Part shown: positions 60,273-64,000 of the stretch, one piece after another
Layout of the letters: each line of letters begins with the position of its first letter
How positions within the stretch are numbered: position 1 is the stretch's first letter
Origin: Candidatus Heimdallarchaeota archaeon
GTDB lineage: Archaea > Asgardarchaeota > Heimdallarchaeia > JABLTI01
Direction of reading: 5' to 3'
Assembly (NCBI GenBank): GCA_019894765.1
Contig: JAGXNT010000075.1
Location: forward strand, 1-64,000
Length of the DNA: 64,000 bases
The notes under the pieces: generated by a model
Told to the model about the DNA's origin: nothing
Databases searched by the model: none
What the model saw: the letters and a program-made list of their open reading frames with translations, nothing else
Made by a program: the position numbers and the translations under genes

Positions 60273-61637
60273 TTATATTGAAATAGTCATTCTTGTTGAA
60301 AGGATTTCAGGCATTATTACATTTAAGGGAGTAGATTTGATAGGTACTTCTTGTGGTTTGTTTCCAATTATTAAGGAAGAATCCTCAAGCATTCGATAAA
60401 TATTACCAGAACAATAACAAGGCAAGATTGGATTTAGAATTTCTCCATTTTTAATTTCATATCCTTCAATAGCTGTTACAACAAAATCGCCAGTATAGTA
60501 ATTAGCATCCTCAGCTCCCACAATTTCTTTGATATATATCCCACTATTCAATTCTTGGATCATTGACTCTGCAAAAGGCTTCCTTGCTTTCAAAACAAAA
60601 TTTGAAGAAGAAACTGTTGGGGGGTAAACATAGCTTCTTGTATCATTGCTAAGAACTGCAACTCGATAACAATTTCCTCGATAAACTTCTTTCTTATCAA
60701 ATTCCGGGCATGAAAAATTCATACCTAATAATCGCTTACATTTTCCTCCACTTAGGACATCTCTTGGTTTGCTGGGATAACCCTCATCATCAAAACCAAA
60801 GGTGTTTTGAGCTCCCGGATAGGTTGGATCGTCAACTATTATGATGTTTTTATTGAATCGACAATTTTGAAATGAATCATAATAATGACTTCCGCTAGTA
60901 TAATGAAAAGAAGGAATTAATGCATAAGCAAGAATTTGGGCAGCAGCTTCCGGACTAAAGATTACTCCACGAGGTCTACCAATTGTCATTTTATTACGAT
61001 TTCTGAGTGAGTAAGCAGTTTTTATTGAAGTATTGAAAAGTGATTGCCAATTATTTTGTAAGACTCGAGAAGCTAAATGACCAGAACCCATTCCTATGAA
61101 ATCATCAACTTTTGTGGTTGTAATGATGTCAGCTTTTAATCTTGTACCAACTTCACGCTTCCACAAACCTTCAGTATTTGCTATTAACCGTTCTTCAGTT
61201 TCAATAGTAACTTCTCCATCAATATTCTTGACAGGTTTTGATCGTTCAATTGAGGAAAGAATTTCAGTTACTCTATCACACATACCCTCTAGAGTTATAT
61301 CTCTTAATTGATCATCTCTAATTTGTTGAACGGGAGTAATGAATTTCCTATTTACGAAATCTCTTGAGACTTTCTGAGTTGATGTTTTTGCATTTTGAAC
61401 AGATAATTCTAATATTTCATTTATTTTATTTGCAGCATTAGATGATACGAAACTCATCTGGTTATCAATTATGGATCGAATAGCAATGCCAGATTTCTCT
61501 TGCTCGATGACATGCCTTATCATTCCATTTTTAATTTCAACTCTTTTAATATCCTTACTTTGAACGAAAACCTCGGTAGCATCAATTTTCATTTTCTCTG
61601 CAAGAGTTATGGCTAAATCTGCTAATACTTCTGTCAT
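60273..61637 (-). CDS. pmbA: PmbA/TldE family protein
   Basis: 454 residues. MKIDATEVFVQSKDIKRVEI, GIAIRSIIDNQMSFVSSNAA, and a central stretch with LVIPSFHYTSGSHYYDSFQN-like composition belong to the PmbA/TldE half of the TldD/TldE protease. That half lacks the zinc motif and is usually the non-catalytic partner. It begins exactly where tldD ends (no gap), so the two are translationally linked. TldD/E processes peptides such as RiPP precursors or degrades unfolded ones. Confidence 0.85.
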   Translation of the reverse strand: MTEVLADLAITLAEKMKIDATEVFVQSKDIKRVEIKNGMIRHVIEQEKSGIAIRSIIDNQMSFVSSNAANKINEILELSVQNAKTSTQKVSRDFVNRKFITPVQQIRDDQLRDITLEGMCDRVTEILSSIERSKPVKNIDGEVTIETEERLIANTEGLWKREVGTRLKADIITTTKVDDFIGMGSGHLASRVLQNNWQSLFNTSIKTAYSLRNRNKMTIGRPRGVIFSPEAAAQILAYALIPSFHYTSGSHYYDSFQNCRFNKNIIIVDDPTYPGAQNTFGFDDEGYPSKPRDVLSGGKCKRLLGMNFSCPEFDKKEVYRGNCYRVAVLSNDTRSYVYPPTVSSSNFVLKARKPFAESMIQELNSGIYIKEIVGAEDANYYTGDFVVTAIEGYEIKNGEILNPILPCYCSGNIYRMLEDSSLIIGNKPQEVPIKSTPLNVIMPEILSTRMTISI

Positions 61638-63083
61638 TTATCTCTCACTCACCCTACTAAAATCGATTTTCCTGATTTGTCTTTGAGAAATATTAGAAAT
61701 AACAGGAATACCAACCAAACTTACTTTCGGAGAGATTGCTCCCACACTAACTCTTTGACCATTTTTACCACAATACGCTGGAAAGCTTCCCAAGTTTTTG
61801 GACATACCAATAATATCTCCAAGAATTGTATATAGATTTCCAATAATTGAGAAATTAGTTACATAGTCACCAAGCTCGCCTTTATCGATTTTACGACCAT
61901 ATTGTGCATCCAACTGAAAATTCCCATGAGTTGTGTCAGCATTACCACCAAATGAATCACAAACATAGAGACCGTTTTTCGTATCTTGAAGTAATTCCTC
62001 AAAAGTTAAATCACCTGGTTCAAAAAAGGTGTTACTTTGTCTTACTTGTGGATAATGCAAACAATTTTCAGCTCGTCCATTACTTGTAGGTATTGCATTC
62101 ATTTCAGTTGCAGTTTCTCTGCTTTGAAGAACATCTAATAAAATTCCATCTTCAACAATCATAGTTCCAGAAGCTTTTACTCCTTCATCATCAAAATAAT
62201 ACTCACCGTATCCCTTATAGCTGGCATCATCAATTATAGTAACTTTTTCTGAACCAATTTTACTTCCAATTCGATTTGCTAGAGGAGAATGACCTGCTAG
62301 TAAAAGATCAGATTCAACTGAATGACAAAATTCATGACATAAATTCCAACCCATTTCTTCATTTAGAATAACAGGTTGCTCTTTTGGTTTGATTAATTTT
62401 GCTTGGGCAATCTCAGGTAAAGTAACGATAAAGTTTGTGAGGAAATCCTCAAAAGAGATATTTTCAAGAATTTCGATACCACCAACCCCACCAAAACCAA
62501 CAGACCTAACGCGCTGAAAATTACCTGGGCTAATTAATGAGGAACCTAAGAATAGACTAGCTCGAATAAGTATTTGTTCAATTTCAGATCCTTCAGAGCT
62601 TATGAATAATTTTTGAGTATGATTCTCAATCAACTTCAAATCTAAGACATTTATGATATTAACTCGAGAGTTTATTCTAGTGTTAATCCAATTTAAGAGG
62701 TCTATACGTTCGACTTGCTCTAAATATTGAGGGTGTTTTTTACACTCATCGGTAACACTGGTTTTCCTTTGAGATACTTCAGCAAGATTAATTTTCGAAT
62801 CGGGATTGTTTTTCGCTGTTTTTCTCGCACTTGTTATGGCATTCTGAACTGCTTTCTTGATAGAAGCATTATCTATTGAAGAAGTCGAAGCAAATCCCCA
62901 ACAATTCTTGTAAAGAACCCTAATACCAATTCTTTCCTCTAAATTGGTATTTACACCACATATAGAATTATTTCGTAACCCAGTAAAATTTGAAAACTCA
63001 TTCTCCACTCGAATATCAACGTAATCAGCTTCTGCTTTTAAAGCATAATCTAGCGCATCAGTTGCTTGAGGGGAGAGAGTCAT
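61638..63083 (-). CDS. tldD: TldD metalloprotease
   Basis: 481 residues. LCHEFCHSVESDLLLAGHSP holds HExxH, the zinc-binding core of TldD, with a Glu further on (about residue 258). The N-terminal domain reads ADYVDIRVENEFSNFTGLRN, and the C-terminal segments DDEGVKASGTMIVEDGILLD and GRAENCLHYPQVRQSNTFFE are typical. With pmbA directly downstream it forms the TldD/E heterodimer. Most archaea carry this pair. Likely substrates are small peptides; no RiPP genes lie nearby. Confidence 0.9.
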   Translation of the reverse strand: MTLSPQATDALDYALKAEADYVDIRVENEFSNFTGLRNNSICGVNTNLEERIGIRVLYKNCWGFASTSSIDNASIKKAVQNAITSARKTAKNNPDSKINLAEVSQRKTSVTDECKKHPQYLEQVERIDLLNWINTRINSRVNIINVLDLKLIENHTQKLFISSEGSEIEQILIRASLFLGSSLISPGNFQRVRSVGFGGVGGIEILENISFEDFLTNFIVTLPEIAQAKLIKPKEQPVILNEEMGWNLCHEFCHSVESDLLLAGHSPLANRIGSKIGSEKVTIIDDASYKGYGEYYFDDEGVKASGTMIVEDGILLDVLQSRETATEMNAIPTSNGRAENCLHYPQVRQSNTFFEPGDLTFEELLQDTKNGLYVCDSFGGNADTTHGNFQLDAQYGRKIDKGELGDYVTNFSIIGNLYTILGDIIGMSKNLGSFPAYCGKNGQRVSVGAISPKVSLVGIPVISNISQRQIRKIDFSRVSER

Positions 63084-63181
63084 TTCATATTATCCTTTAA
63101 TTCACTTTAAATAAGAATCATTTGTAATTATTACAACTCATTATTTAAAAGTAAATAATTAGAATGATTTTAAAAAACAAA

Positions 63182-63574
63182 TTAAGAATTACTTGAGTTG
63201 TGATGGGCAAATCGGAGGATAGTCAATGCACTGTTTTTGGCTTGTTGGGCATCTTCGAGAGTAAAATAGTTTAGAGGTGTGCCATCTGGTTTGTTTTCTA
63301 AATCTCTACATTTCGTAAAGAAATCATTGACATAGTGACATGCTTTTTTGACATCTTCTGGAATGGTGTAGGTTTCTTTTACAATACGTAATAAGGCAAT
63401 TAAATTATCACCAAAAGTAGATTCATTGCTTATTGATAATACTGCCTTCAACGCAGCTGTTGAAGCTTGCTGAGATGTAAAACACGACCAAGAATATCTT
63501 CCTTTATTCAATAAAAGCTCAGCTATATCAATTAACTCTTGCGAGTAAATCAACCAATCTTTGTTTCGAGTCAT
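63182..63574 (-). CDS. Small HEPN domain protein
   Basis: 130 residues of the short HEPN family: KDWLIYSQELIDIAELLLNK, then GRYSWSCFTSQQASTAALKA (the Y-x3-x-F-x-x-Q-A-E-x-x-L-K-A pattern), and a helical end (YFTLEDAQQAKNSALTILRF). Family members pair with MNT nucleotidyltransferases or act in RNA cleavage. No MNT gene is adjacent. It is separated from tldD by about 100 nt. Confidence 0.78.
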   Translation of the reverse strand: MTRNKDWLIYSQELIDIAELLLNKGRYSWSCFTSQQASTAALKAVLSISNESTFGDNLIALLRIVKETYTIPEDVKKACHYVNDFFTKCRDLENKPDGTPLNYFTLEDAQQAKNSALTILRFAHHNSSNS

Positions 63575-63672
63575 TTGTAAATCAACTTTGAATTTCGAAA
63601 TTATGTAATAATAATGGGATAACTACTTGAGATGAAAAATCTCAAGTAAATAACTATAAAGAAAATAAACAG

Positions 63673-63689
63673 AGTGGAAAAAATCCACT
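63673..63689 (-). terminator. Hairpin after the S9 gene
   Basis: AGTGGA and TCCACT pair around five A's. On the minus strand the hairpin lies 20 nt after the S9 stop and a T-rich tail follows. A second, 10-bp perfect stem at 63624-63648 lies further on. Confidence 0.5.
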
Positions 63690-63708
63690 GCTTATTTCTA
63701 ATAACAAT

Positions 63709-64000
63709 CTAACGATATGATTTTTGATAACGAGCTCTCGCTCCTGGTCCGCCAGCTTTCTTTTCTTCTCTCCTTCGAGAATCAGCAACCAAGATAGATC
63801 TATCGTAATGCATGAATTTGCTTCGGAGTTCAGGATCTTGGGTCCATTTTACTAGAGCTCGACCAATTGCGGTTCTAGCAGCATCTGCTTGACCAACAAT
63901 TCCTCCTCCCATAACTTTGATGATAATGTCAATAGAATTAATGACTTTATCTCCAGCAATTATAAGTGGTTCTTGTATTTTCATTCGAGCTAATTCAGAT
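63709..64000 (-). CDS. rps9: 30S ribosomal protein S9, C-terminal part
   Basis: The gene enters from the right edge. The frame stays open through 64000: [20 protein letters not shown] continues the S9 pattern, so the ATG at 63984 is internal. [20 protein letters not shown] and the tail [20 protein letters not shown] with QKSYR are diagnostic (small-subunit decoding-site tail). The missing N-terminus lies beyond the window. Confidence 0.93.
   Translation of the reverse strand, partial: SELARMKIQEPLIIAGDKVINSIDIIIKVMGGGIVGQADAARTAIGRALVKWTQDPELRSKFMHYDRSILVADSRRREEKKAGGPGARARYQKSYR

Overview
The window is AT-rich archaeal DNA from an Asgard archaeon (Promethearchaeota). The archaeal frame is shown by Alba, Rpo6/RpoK, S17e, S9, aCPSF2-type beta-CASP RNase, Hef, Pth2, TruD, pilin-like N-termini, geranylgeranyl reductase, formylmethanofuran dehydrogenase and TATA boxes 35-50 nt before start codons. 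The Asgard assignment rests on eukaryote-like proteins on the same DNA: two Rab-type GTPases, two roadblock/LC7 proteins, a gelsolin-like protein, an ESCRT-II Vps22/EAP30 homologue, an OSTC/Ost3-type membrane protein, an L13e domain protein and a PSMG3/4-like proteasome-assembly candidate. I cannot fix the order; the C1/methanofuran genes suit several Asgard lineages.

Layout. 0.3-6.8 kb: roadblock protein, histidine phosphatase, a cis-prenyltransferase/NYN/PSMG-like operon, a gelsolin-like plus roadblock pair, an HD hydrolase and a zinc-ribbon protein. 6.8-16.7 kb: Hef helicase-nuclease, two unknown membrane proteins, DUF2797, DHH and DUF362 proteins, two paralogous pilin-like surface proteins and a Trm9-like methyltransferase. 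16.8-24.1 kb: a candidate C/D box sRNA, a diaminopentanoate-dehydrogenase-like enzyme, geranylgeranyl reductase, pth2-truD, a KH/zinc-finger protein and Alba with a histone-H1-like tail. 24.1-30.3 kb: formylmethanofuran dehydrogenase genes in two divergent groups (fwdC, fwdA and two ferredoxins leftward; an unknown helical gene, fwdD and fwdB rightward). The ATP-grasp gene at 47.6-48.8 kb resembles MfnD of methanofuran synthesis, which fits. 30.3-35.8 kb: surface proteins, thioredoxin, the OSTC-like protein and the two GTPases.

35.9-42.1 kb is the most unusual part. An intron-containing tRNA-Ile(GAU) is followed at 37.1, 39.3 and 42.0 kb by three same-strand fragments that look like tRNA 3' ends (T-arm, acceptor 3' strand, CCA). 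They separate blocks holding a HEPN-like protein, a neutral-ceramidase-like protein, and PlsY, an alpha/beta hydrolase and a DegV/FakB-type protein. I read this as serial accretion of cargo at a tRNA site, and the cargo as an acyl-lipid or fatty-acid-salvage set, surprising in an archaeon with ether lipids. Both readings are inference; no integrase and no FakA kinase is visible.

42.1-64 kb: TPR protein, surface proteins, S17e, MfnD-like, Vps22, beta-CASP RNase, RpoK, a coiled-coil winged-helix protein, MEMO, SHMT, a COG2232-type ATP-grasp enzyme, a cystathionine gamma-synthase-family enzyme, L13e with a long charged tail, the TldD/PmbA pair, a small HEPN protein and S9, which runs off the right edge.

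Several genes use TTG or GTG starts, and Shine-Dalgarno matches of the GGTG/GGAGG type decide a number of starts. All family calls are from reading sequence and remembered family features; no search was run.
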